Source: Streptomyces sp. NBC_01723 (GTDB lineage Bacteria > Actinomycetota > Actinomycetes > Streptomycetales > Streptomycetaceae). Taken from it: 64,000 nucleotides of DNA. Numbering within the stretch: position 1 is the first letter of the stretch; the number at the start of each line of letters is the position of its first letter. Positions 35,400-44,154 of this stretch are shown one piece after another. A model generated the notes under the pieces. That model did not search any database. It was given only the letters and a program-made list of their open reading frames with translations, and had not been told where the DNA came from. The stretch covers positions 2,530,001-2,594,000 of the forward strand of contig NZ_CP109171.1 of the NCBI RefSeq assembly GCF_036246005.1, given 5' to 3'. A program made the translations under genes and the position numbers.

Positions 35400-36319
35400 G
35401 GCCGCCCCCAATGCACGTCGTCCGTCAGGCGGCGGGCGATTTCCTCCAGGGCCTCCAGCGTCTCCTTGTTCGCTATCTGGGTGGAGAGGACGTCCTCCTC
35501 GGTGATCAGCTGTTCGCGCCACTGGAGTATGGGCTCCAGCGGTACGACGCCGAGGACGACGCTGTCGCCGATGCGGTGCTCGGCGGCGAGCCGGCGGAGT
35601 GCCTCGTCGCAGGCCTGCATCCAGGCGGCCTGGGCGGGCGAACCCTGGGACCACAGCGGCGACTCGGGGTCGGGTACGGCGGCCCGTACGAAGCGGATGG
35701 CGGCGCGCAGGGCGTCCTCGTCGTGCCCGCGTTCGACGCCGCCGCCGATGATGCCGTGCTCGGCGTGGACCAGTCCGGAGGCGGCGATCACGTGCTGGCG
35801 GGTCCAGCGGTGGAAGACCAGCCAGCGGAAGGGGACGTTGCGCATGCGCGGGTGGGCGGTGGCCGCGAGGACCATGTCGACGGCGTAGCTGCGGCCGGCG
35901 CTGAGGTCGACGACGGTGACGTCGAACTCGCCGTTGAGTTTCAGCAGCAGGTCGATGCAGCGCTCCAGGGCCTCCTCGCCGGTGGCGAACTCGCCGCCGC
36001 CGGCGTCGCCGGGGAACAGCACCAGGCGGCCGGACTGGTTGGGGCGGGCGCGCAGCAGGGGGTGCTCGGTCTGCCGCCAGACGTCGATGCGGACCGGTTC
36101 CGCCGTCTCGCCCTCCAGGTAGGAGTGGAGGCCGTGCTCCCGGGTGCCGCGCATGGCGCCGGGCACGTCGAAGACGGCGGCGGCGGTGGGCGATCCGAAG
36201 TCGAAGTCGACATAGGCCACGTGGTCGCCGGTGAGGGCGCGCTGGTAGGCCAGGTTGGCGCTGGTCACGGAGCGACCCGTGCCTCCCTTGTCGGAGGCGG
36301 CGAAGACGAGCACGCTCAC
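35396..36319 (-). CDS. MinD/ParA-like protein with variant P-loop (SCO2523 family)
   Basis: The product is 307 residues from the GTG at 36319, overlapping the stop of the upstream gene by GTGA. The N-terminus VLVFAASDKGGTGRSVTSAN is a deviant Walker A of the SIMIBI class. The signature lysine is kept (Lys11) but the canonical P-loop lysine is Arg16. VAYVDFDFGSPTAAAVFDVP resembles switch I/Walker A', and FDVTVVDLSAGRSYAVDMVL the Walker B strand. The helix WLVFHRWTRQHVIAASGLVH and a C-terminal helical end follow. MinD/ParA relatives position membrane or DNA cargo by ATP-dependent dimerisation; with Arg at the P-loop, ATPase activity may be weak or absent. Confidence 0.85.
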   Translation of the reverse strand: MSVLVFAASDKGGTGRSVTSANLAYQRALTGDHVAYVDFDFGSPTAAAVFDVPGAMRGTREHGLHSYLEGETAEPVRIDVWRQTEHPLLRARPNQSGRLVLFPGDAGGGEFATGEEALERCIDLLLKLNGEFDVTVVDLSAGRSYAVDMVLAATAHPRMRNVPFRWLVFHRWTRQHVIAASGLVHAEHGIIGGGVERGHDEDALRAAIRFVRAAVPDPESPLWSQGSPAQAAWMQACDEALRRLAAEHRIGDSVVLGVVPLEPILQWREQLITEEDVLSTQIANKETLEALEEIARRLTDDVHWGRP

Positions 36320-38160
36320 ACCTCCTGGGCGGCGGCGCCCCGGGCCTGGGCCAGGGTGTCGAGTTCCTGGAGCACGGGCAGGGCCAGGGCGAACGCGGTG
36401 GCGGGCCGGTCGTCGACCAGGCTGCGGGCGTGGTCGAGGCGGCTCTCGATGCTCCGCATGGCGCGGGCCCTGCTTCCGTCGGCGGCGGCGGACGCCTCCA
36501 GTTGCTCCTTGCCGAACAGGTGGGTTGCCTCGCTGAGCAGTTCGCGGGCGAGTTCGGCGAGTTCGGGGCTCCGGATGGGCTGCTGCTCGTAGAGGATGCG
36601 GGCGGCGACGAGGCATTCGGTGACGCGCTCGGTGATGCTCCAGGACATCCGCAGCCCCGCCTCGTGGGCCTCGGGGTAGACGGCCTGGACGTTGTCCCAG
36701 AGGCCGGCGCCGTCCTCGTCGTCGATGCGGCGGGTCCACAGGTGCTCGAAGGCCTGCTCGGCGAGGCGCAGCAGCCGGTCCTGCGCGCCGATGTTCCGGG
36801 AGAGTTCGGCGAGCTGGATGATCCGCTTGAGGAGCTGCGCCGAGAAGTCGGTCATCCGCCACAGGAGTTGTCCGCCGGAGCGCTCGGACCCGGCGAGCGG
36901 CATGGTGACGCCGGGCGTGTGCAGCAGGATGGTGGGGTCGTTCCTGGTCATGCGGCTGGTGACTCTGCCGCGGTCGGCGAGGCGTTCCATGATGGCGACG
37001 GTGCGGGTGAGGTCGTCGTCGGTCGCCTTCCGGCGGACCAGGTCGTGCACGAGGATGGCGGCGACGGTCAGGGAGAAGTACTCGGACTCCAGGCGCAGTC
37101 CGGTGGTCTGCCAGGGCAGGTCCTCCAGGGGCCAGCGCTCGCTGCCGAAGCGGGCCACCGCCGACCAGTACTGCTGGCTCAGCTCCCAGCGCAGGCGCAG
37201 CGCCTCGGCGAGTTTCTGCTGGTCGGCGTCGAGCAGACCGAGGGTGAGGGTGCGGTCGGAGAAGAGGTCCTGGATGCCGTCGAGGGCGGTGACGGTGAAG
37301 TACACGTAGGGCAGCCGGTCGGCTATGCCGTCGGGCTGCCCGGGGACGGGGACGCTCAGGTCGCTGATCTCGGGCGCGTCCTTCACGATGCCCCAGGCCC
37401 AGCCGCACTCGAAGAGCTGGCTCTCGTCGCGGATGCCCTCGTCGACCTGGATGCCGCGGGTGAGGCTCTCGATGATGGTGGCGCGCAGCGGGCGTAACCG
37501 GCGGGAGAACTGCTGGAGGACGACGCGGTCGGACTGCTTGCCCTGGCCGATGACCTGGATCAGCCGGCTGCCCTGTTCGGACTCGGCGTCGAAGACGTTG
37601 ACGGTGAAGGAGCGCAGCAGGCTGATCATGGCGGCGGTCAGCCGGGCGTTGGTGGCGTCCCGCAGCTCGGCGATGGCCCTGCGCACCTCGGGGCGGGTGG
37701 TGGTGCCCTCGTAGATCTTGAGGAAGCCGAGGGTGGCGAGGCAGAGCGTGACGGACATGGAGTAGGAGTCGACCACGCCGAGCTGGTACTGCTCGTGGGT
37801 GATCTCGCCACCGGGTTCGGCGGGACGGAAGTAGTGGCCGCCGGAGAAGGTGGGGCTGTCGTCCGTGCCGGTGTGGGTGCGCATGAACTGGGTCAGCGCG
37901 GTGATCAGGTTGGGCGGGATCTCCAGCCGGCTGCCGACGCGGTCGAGGGCGCGCAGGACGTCACGTTCGGTGGTGTCGGGCTGGTCCAGGCGGAAGGCGG
38001 GGACCTCGGTGGCCGGATACAGGATGCAGAGCAGGCGTTCGGCGTCGGCGACGCTGCTCAGCCCGTCGGTGTCCCCCCGGACGAGCTTCCCGTCCTCGAA
38101 CGAGTGACGAGCCATGGCCTGCCAGATTTCCAGCAGGTGCTGCCGTGGCTTGATCTGCAT
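36316..38160 (-). CDS. SCO2524-family protein, with in-frame TTA codon
   Basis: This large soluble protein of 614 residues is mostly alpha-helical. Recognisable stretches are QIKPRQHLLEIWQAMARHSF at the start, FSGGHYFRPAEPGGEITHEQ, DSYSMSVTLCLATLGFLKIY and, late, WTRRIDDEDGAGLWDN. This is the family named after SCO2524, function unknown. Codon 222 (plus-strand taa at 37495-37497) is TTA, the only one I found in the window. In Streptomyces TTA is read by the developmentally controlled bldA tRNA. It is second in the cluster, 54 bp after the methyltransferase, and overlaps the P-loop gene by 4 bp. Confidence 0.82.
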   Translation of the reverse strand: MQIKPRQHLLEIWQAMARHSFEDGKLVRGDTDGLSSVADAERLLCILYPATEVPAFRLDQPDTTERDVLRALDRVGSRLEIPPNLITALTQFMRTHTGTDDSPTFSGGHYFRPAEPGGEITHEQYQLGVVDSYSMSVTLCLATLGFLKIYEGTTTRPEVRRAIAELRDATNARLTAAMISLLRSFTVNVFDAESEQGSRLIQVIGQGKQSDRVVLQQFSRRLRPLRATIIESLTRGIQVDEGIRDESQLFECGWAWGIVKDAPEISDLSVPVPGQPDGIADRLPYVYFTVTALDGIQDLFSDRTLTLGLLDADQQKLAEALRLRWELSQQYWSAVARFGSERWPLEDLPWQTTGLRLESEYFSLTVAAILVHDLVRRKATDDDLTRTVAIMERLADRGRVTSRMTRNDPTILLHTPGVTMPLAGSERSGGQLLWRMTDFSAQLLKRIIQLAELSRNIGAQDRLLRLAEQAFEHLWTRRIDDEDGAGLWDNVQAVYPEAHEAGLRMSWSITERVTECLVAARILYEQQPIRSPELAELARELLSEATHLFGKEQLEASAAADGSRARAMRSIESRLDHARSLVDDRPATAFALALPVLQELDTLAQARGAAAQEV

Positions 38161-38214
38161 CCCCGCACCCCTCGTACAGATCCCGTTGCCCTGTGTTCAG
38201 CATGGTCCCCGTTC

Positions 38215-38964
38215 CTACGGGGTGGCAATCTCCGAATTGCGCCGTCCCAGGGCGAGGAGCATTCCCTCGTGTCCCGGCCGCACCATGTGGTGCAGATCGT
38301 GGATCTCCAGCTCTCCGGTGAAGGGCGCGAGGCTCTCCCTGACCCGCTCCTCGTTCACCCGGTAGGCCGGGTAGTCGTGGGCGCCGACCCGGTAGCCGAC
38401 GGACTCCTTCATGAAGGCGGCGGCGAACGGGGCTCCGTCACCGAGCGCGTTCATGAAGCAGCGCACGCCCCGCTGGAACTCCTCGGGGCACTCGGACATC
38501 GAGTCGGCGACGAAGAACATGGTCCCGAGGCCCCAGCGGCGGTGTCCGTGCTCCAGGTCGAACAGGTTGCCGCGCTCCACCCGGACGATCTCGCCGGCCA
38601 GCTCCCGGGGTTCGACGGCGCGGTAGGCGGGCTCCTCGCCCAGCACCTTCCAGAACGCGTCCCAGGCGGTGTCGTACCCGCCCGGGGAGACCTGCTTCTC
38701 CAGGTACTCGACGTTCGGGTGCGCGTACTCCAGCAGGAGCACCTTGTCGCACCAGGGCAGCATGGAGAGCGCGGGGTAGAGGTTGGCACCGGCTCCGACG
38801 TCGATGCCGCGCACCGGGTGCGGAGTGTCGGCGAAGCAGCGGGTGAAGTGGTCGCGCATCAACCGGACGATGAGGAGGTCGACCTCCAGCGGCGTCCGGT
38901 AGTTGTCGTCGACGTACGCCTCCGGATCGAACTTCGACCACGGTGCGTCGGCGTTGCGATCCAT
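38215..38964 (-). CDS. SAM-dependent methyltransferase, SCO2525 family
   Basis: The product is 249 residues from the ATG at 38964; an ATG two codons earlier is possible, and GCAGGA lies 7 bases ahead of 38964. The Rossmann core has motif I GIDVGAGANLYPALSMLP, motif II LLLEYAHPNVEYLEKQ, and the later strands LGTMFFVADSMSECPEEF and FAAAFMKESVGYRVG. The GxGxNLYP loop and SWDAFW-like element (TAWDAFWKVLGEEP) resemble the NNMT/PNMT/TEMT small-molecule methyltransferases. The substrate is unknown. It is the first gene of the six-gene minus-strand cluster and is divergent from the GNAT gene. Confidence 0.86.
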   Translation of the reverse strand: MDRNADAPWSKFDPEAYVDDNYRTPLEVDLLIVRLMRDHFTRCFADTPHPVRGIDVGAGANLYPALSMLPWCDKVLLLEYAHPNVEYLEKQVSPGGYDTAWDAFWKVLGEEPAYRAVEPRELAGEIVRVERGNLFDLEHGHRRWGLGTMFFVADSMSECPEEFQRGVRCFMNALGDGAPFAAAFMKESVGYRVGAHDYPAYRVNEERVRESLAPFTGELEIHDLHHMVRPGHEGMLLALGRRNSEIATP

Positions 38965-39240
38965 AGTCATCCTGCCGCGTTCCATTCGATTCCGGACAAA
39001 CCCCAGTGTTGTGCACGGTAGGGCACCGGAACACAGCGAGACAGCAGGGAACTCGCCACTCCGCATCCGCCGGGCGCACGTCGGGCGCATCGTCGCACAC
39101 CTGAACTCGCCCTTGCACGGCCGAAGTTGGAAGCTCACTCTAGCCAGAAGGAGTCACCGGCCGCCACACGAAGCGCCATTCCTTCGAGTGGGCCTCCGGT
39201 GGCGAGGAGTTGACGTCCGCACGTGCTGACTGGGGGCTGC

Positions 39241-39825
39241 ATGACCGCCGAACCGCTGGAACGTTCCCTCGACCGCCACGACCTGCTCTCGGGGGTCACC
39301 CCCGACCCGGACGGCCCACCCCTGGCCCTGCGCACCGCGCGGGAGTCCGACCTGCCCGAACTGCGGCGGCTCGACGAGGAGGTGTTCCAGGAGTTCGCCT
39401 ATCCCGGCTTCCTGCTGCGCCAGCTCTTCGACATGTACGAGGAACACTTCCTGGTGCTCGACGACGGCGCGGGCCGGCTGCGCGGCTACGTGCTGGCCGC
39501 CACCCGGGCGCTCGGCTCGGACAGCTGGATACTCGGCCTGGGCGTGACCCCGGACCGGCGGCGGCACGGTTTGGGTACGGAGCTGATGACGGAGGTGCTG
39601 ACCCGGCTGCGCCGGGACGGCATCGACGTCGTGCGGCTGACCGTGGAGCCCGCCAACCTCGCGGCGATCTTCCTCTACCGCTCCCTGGGCTTCCGCCCGG
39701 AGGAGCCCGACGGCGGCCTGCGCCAGGACTACTTCGGACCGGGCATGCACCGCCAGATCATGCGCCTGGACCTGCCGGCCCAGGGGCCGGCGGGGGTCAG
39801 GACGGCGTGCCCGCCGATTCCATGA
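39241..39825 (+). CDS. GNAT family N-acetyltransferase
   Basis: The product is 194 residues from the ATG at 39241, with a G-rich site just before it. The acetyl-CoA pocket is ILGLGVTPDRRRHGLGTELM (motif A, R/Q-x-x-G-x-G/A type), followed by VRLTVEPANLAAIFLYRSLGF. The N-terminus carries a polar extension of about 30 residues. The acceptor is unknown. Its last 29 bp overlap the end of the convergent zinc-ribbon gene. The 276 bp between it and the divergent methyltransferase gene hold no further gene and presumably both promoters. Confidence 0.88.
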   Translation: MTAEPLERSLDRHDLLSGVTPDPDGPPLALRTARESDLPELRRLDEEVFQEFAYPGFLLRQLFDMYEEHFLVLDDGAGRLRGYVLAATRALGSDSWILGLGVTPDRRRHGLGTELMTEVLTRLRRDGIDVVRLTVEPANLAAIFLYRSLGFRPEEPDGGLRQDYFGPGMHRQIMRLDLPAQGPAGVRTACPPIP

Positions 39826-40492
39826 GGCGGGTGATGTCGTCGGAGCAGAGGGTCAGGGCCGCCCCGACCGTCGCCAGGGTGTCGCGTTCGGCGGGGGTGT
39901 AGGGGCCGTCGGCGAGGGCGATGCGGGCGCCCTGGAGCAGGATCGACTCGCGTCCGGCGGTGGCGAGGTGCGGGGCCAGCGGGTCCAGCGCCTCGTGCAG
40001 CTCTATGGCGAGGCCCGGCACGCAGGGTTCGCCGTGGACCCGGCCGGTGTCCGCCTCCAGCGCCTCGACGAGCGCGTTCAACTGCTCCTCGGTGCAGTCC
40101 TCGAAGCCGGCCGCGCGCACCGCGACGGCCGCCGTCTCCAGCGCGGTGCGGGAGCAGGCACCGCCGGCGGCGAGGACCGCGAGGGCGACGGTGTGGACGG
40201 CGTCGCGGAGCATCGCCGAGAAGCGGGTGGTGGTGGGGTGGTCGAGGACCTCGGTGCCGTAGTGGCGGCGGCAGGCCGCGCACTCGACGGTCGGCGCGGA
40301 CTCGCCGCGGGGCAGCAGGGGCACGCCGAGCAGGGTGAAGCGGCGCCGTCCGGCGAGCCGCTGGTAGTTGCGGTCGCCACCGCAGCCGGGGCAGAAGAAC
40401 TCACCGTCGCCGACCGGCGTCCACGCGGTGCGGGTGCCCAGGATGCGTGGCAGCCGGGCAGCTCGGCCGTTTCGTCCCCGTCCAGGCAGCAC
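39797..40492 (-). CDS. Zinc-ribbon/TerB-like protein
   Basis: The product is 231 residues from the GTG at 40492, chosen for the perfectly placed GGAGG 6 bases ahead; the frame is open further upstream but without a start signal. The N-terminal zinc ribbon has FFCPGCGGDRNYQRL and, 30 residues on, VECAACRRHYG, the four Cys pairing across LLGVPLLPRGES. The C-terminal 130 residues are helical with a TerB-like end (EALDPLAPHLATAGRESILL, then IALADGPYTPAERDTL). TerB domains occur in tellurite resistance and stress-signalling proteins, often at the membrane. No ter operon is adjacent, so the role is unknown. Confidence 0.75.
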   Translation of the reverse strand: MLPGRGRNGRAARLPRILGTRTAWTPVGDGEFFCPGCGGDRNYQRLAGRRRFTLLGVPLLPRGESAPTVECAACRRHYGTEVLDHPTTTRFSAMLRDAVHTVALAVLAAGGACSRTALETAAVAVRAAGFEDCTEEQLNALVEALEADTGRVHGEPCVPGLAIELHEALDPLAPHLATAGRESILLQGARIALADGPYTPAERDTLATVGAALTLCSDDITRLMESAGTPS

Positions 40493-40533
40493 GTCGCACC
40501 TCCGTAACGGCGCGACAGCATCGTCGCGCTGGC

Positions 40534-40552
40534 GTGATGTTAGCCACATCAC
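40534..40552 (-). promoter_or_regulatory. Palindrome upstream of the zinc-ribbon/TerB gene
   Basis: GTGATGT (40534-40540), 5 bp, ACATCAC (40546-40552) is a perfect inverted repeat 42 bp upstream of the GTG start, a suitable position for an operator overlapping a promoter. The cognate regulator is unknown. Confidence 0.5.
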
Positions 40553-40623
40553 CGACGTGGAGTCAGTACCCAGGACGAGACCTTTCCGTGACCTGCACAG
40601 ATATATGGCCGGTATATGACGGG

Positions 40624-40653
40624 GCCCGCCCGCCGTTCTGCGGCGAGCGGGGC
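40624..40653 (-). terminator. leuA terminator
   Basis: GCCCGCCCGCCG (40624-40635) pairs with CGGCGAGCGGGGC (40641-40653) with one bulge around a 5-base loop, 22 bp past the leuA stop codon. It separates leuA from the zinc-ribbon gene on the same strand. Confidence 0.65.
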
Positions 40654-40675
40654 ACCAAACCACCGATTCGGCTGG

Positions 40676-42540
<1,865 letters not shown>

Positions 42541-42699
42541 GATGCCCAGCACCATAGCCGAGTCACGCCGGTCACGCGGGTCCGTATCAGTATGCGGGAC
42601 CATGGAGAGAACCGGGACAAAAAGTGCCGTATACCACTTGTCGGCGTCCACGGAGCCGCCTTGGTGCCGTTTTTCACCAATCGTGGTTGCGGGTGGTGA

Positions 42700-42725
42700 C
42701 ACCTTCGTCACGCAGTGCGAAGGTG
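42700..42725 (+). promoter_or_regulatory. Hairpin overlapping the ribosome binding site of the M4 protease gene
   Basis: CACCTTCG (42700-42707) and CGAAGGTG (42718-42725) are perfect inverted arms around 10 bases. The right arm contains the gene's Shine-Dalgarno-like GAAGGTG, 7 bases before the ATG, so folding would hide it. As DNA it could equally be an operator. Confidence 0.5.
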
Positions 42726-42731
42726 CCGGAC

Positions 42732-43802
42732 ATGACGACATACGGGGGCTTCGAGCCCGTCTTCTGCACCATCGTGCCGCCCCACGTCCTCGACCGGCTG
42801 GCCCAGCACGCCGACCCGGTGCTCTCCGGACCGGCCCGCCGCACCCTCCAGCGCGACGCCTTCGAGCGCACCCACCGCCAGCTGACCACGGTCATCGGCG
42901 CCGCCACGATCGCCCCGCGCGCCGGTGCCGAGGCCGGGAAGCCGCACCGCACGGTCTTCGACGCCCGGCACGGCACCGACCTGCCCGGCAAGAAGGTGCG
43001 CACCGAGGGTGAGGAGCCCGGCCGGGACGCCACAGTGAACCGCGCCTACGCGGGCCTGGGCGCCACTTTCGAGCACTTCCTCAAGGTCTACCGGCGCGAC
43101 TCCATCGACGGCGCCGGACTGCCGCTGGACGCGACCGTGCACTACGACCGCGAGTACAACAACGCCTTCTGGAACGGCGAGCAGATGGTCTTCGGCGACG
43201 GGGACGGGGAGATCTTCCTCGACTTCACCGTCGCCCTGGACGTGATCGGCCACGAGCTGACCCACGGCGTCACCCAGCACACCGCCAACCTGACCTACTA
43301 CGGCCAGCCGGGCGCCCTGAACGAGTCGGTCTCGGACGTCTTCGGGGCCCTCATCAAGCAGTACTCGCTCGGCCAGACCGCCGCCGAGGCCGACTGGCTG
43401 ATCGGCGCCGGACTCCTCGCCCCGCGCGTGACGGGCGTGGCGCTGCGCTCCATGAAGGCGCCGGGCACGGCGTACGACGACGACGTGCTCGGCAAGGACC
43501 CGCAGCCCGCGACGATGGACGACTTCGTCCGCACCGGCCGCGACAACGGCGGCGTGCACATCAACTCCGGCATCCCCAACCACGCCTTCCACCTGCTCGC
43601 CACCGCGCTCGGCGGGCACGCCTGGGAGCGGGCCGGGCAGATCTGGTACGACGTGCTGACCGGCGGCGAGCTGGCGCAGGACGCGCTGTTCGCGGACTTC
43701 GCGACGCTCACCCTGAAGGCCGCCCGGGAGCGCTACGGCGACGGCGAGGAACTGGAAGCGGTGGGCAAGGCCTGGGAGCAGGTCGGGGTGCGCACGCTGT
43801 AG
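42732..43802 (+). CDS. Protealysin-like M4 metallopeptidase
   Basis: This 356-residue zinc peptidase has the thermolysin fold: His174-Glu-Leu-Thr-His178 in VIGHELTHGVTQHT and the third ligand Glu198 in ALNESVSDVFGAL, plus VHINSGIPNHAFHLLA with the catalytic-site His region. There is no signal peptide. The short N-terminal propeptide carries CTIVPPHVLDRLA, the PPL-type motif of protealysin precursors that is removed autocatalytically. Protealysins are cytoplasmic or released without a Sec signal and act in interactions with other cells. The ATG at 42732 precedes this motif directly. The next gene encodes a matching inhibitor. Confidence 0.93.
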   Translation: MTTYGGFEPVFCTIVPPHVLDRLAQHADPVLSGPARRTLQRDAFERTHRQLTTVIGAATIAPRAGAEAGKPHRTVFDARHGTDLPGKKVRTEGEEPGRDATVNRAYAGLGATFEHFLKVYRRDSIDGAGLPLDATVHYDREYNNAFWNGEQMVFGDGDGEIFLDFTVALDVIGHELTHGVTQHTANLTYYGQPGALNESVSDVFGALIKQYSLGQTAAEADWLIGAGLLAPRVTGVALRSMKAPGTAYDDDVLGKDPQPATMDDFVRTGRDNGGVHINSGIPNHAFHLLATALGGHAWERAGQIWYDVLTGGELAQDALFADFATLTLKAARERYGDGEELEAVGKAWEQVGVRTL

Positions 43803-43823
43803 TTCCGTACTAGACACGGTTGC

Positions 43824-44090
43824 ATGCGGATTTTGGTGAGGCGCACAGGAGGCTTCGCGGGCATCGAGCGCCACGCGGAGGTCGATACGGCGGAGCGCCC
43901 CGACGCTGCCGAGTGGCACGCGCTGGCCGAGCGGGCGTGCGCCGACGGCCGGGCCACGCCCCCGGTCGGGGTCCCGGACGGGTTCAGCTACCAGATCACC
44001 GTGGACGGGAAGACGGTGTACGCCGCCGACCCCCGGCTGACGGACGAGCAGCGCAGGCTGATCTCCCGGGTGCTGAAGGAGGGTGCGTAA
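43824..44090 (+). CDS. Emfourin-type M4 protease inhibitor
   Basis: This 88-residue protein begins MRILVRRTGGFAGIERHAEV, the hallmark of emfourins, small high-affinity inhibitors of protealysin-like proteases encoded next to them. A middle helix (ERPDAAEWHALAERACADG) and strands FSYQITVDGKTVYAADPRL follow. It begins 21 bp after the protease stop, and the two are probably co-transcribed so that free protease does not accumulate in the cytoplasm. The Shine-Dalgarno is poor, which suggests coupling to protease translation. Confidence 0.87.
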   Translation: MRILVRRTGGFAGIERHAEVDTAERPDAAEWHALAERACADGRATPPVGVPDGFSYQITVDGKTVYAADPRLTDEQRRLISRVLKEGA

Positions 44091-44118
44091 CGCGGAACGC
44101 CGTTGACGTGCGGGGGCG

Positions 44119-44148
44119 TTGACTTCGCGCGCGGGGGATGCGGATGAT
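44119..44148 (+). promoter_or_regulatory. Promoter of the beta-glucosidase gene, leaderless
   Basis: TTGACT (44119-44124) and GATGAT (44143-44148) with 18-bp spacing place +1 at about 44155, the ATG itself. No Shine-Dalgarno precedes that ATG, consistent with a leaderless mRNA. Confidence 0.55.
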
Positions 44149-44154
44149 CCGCGC

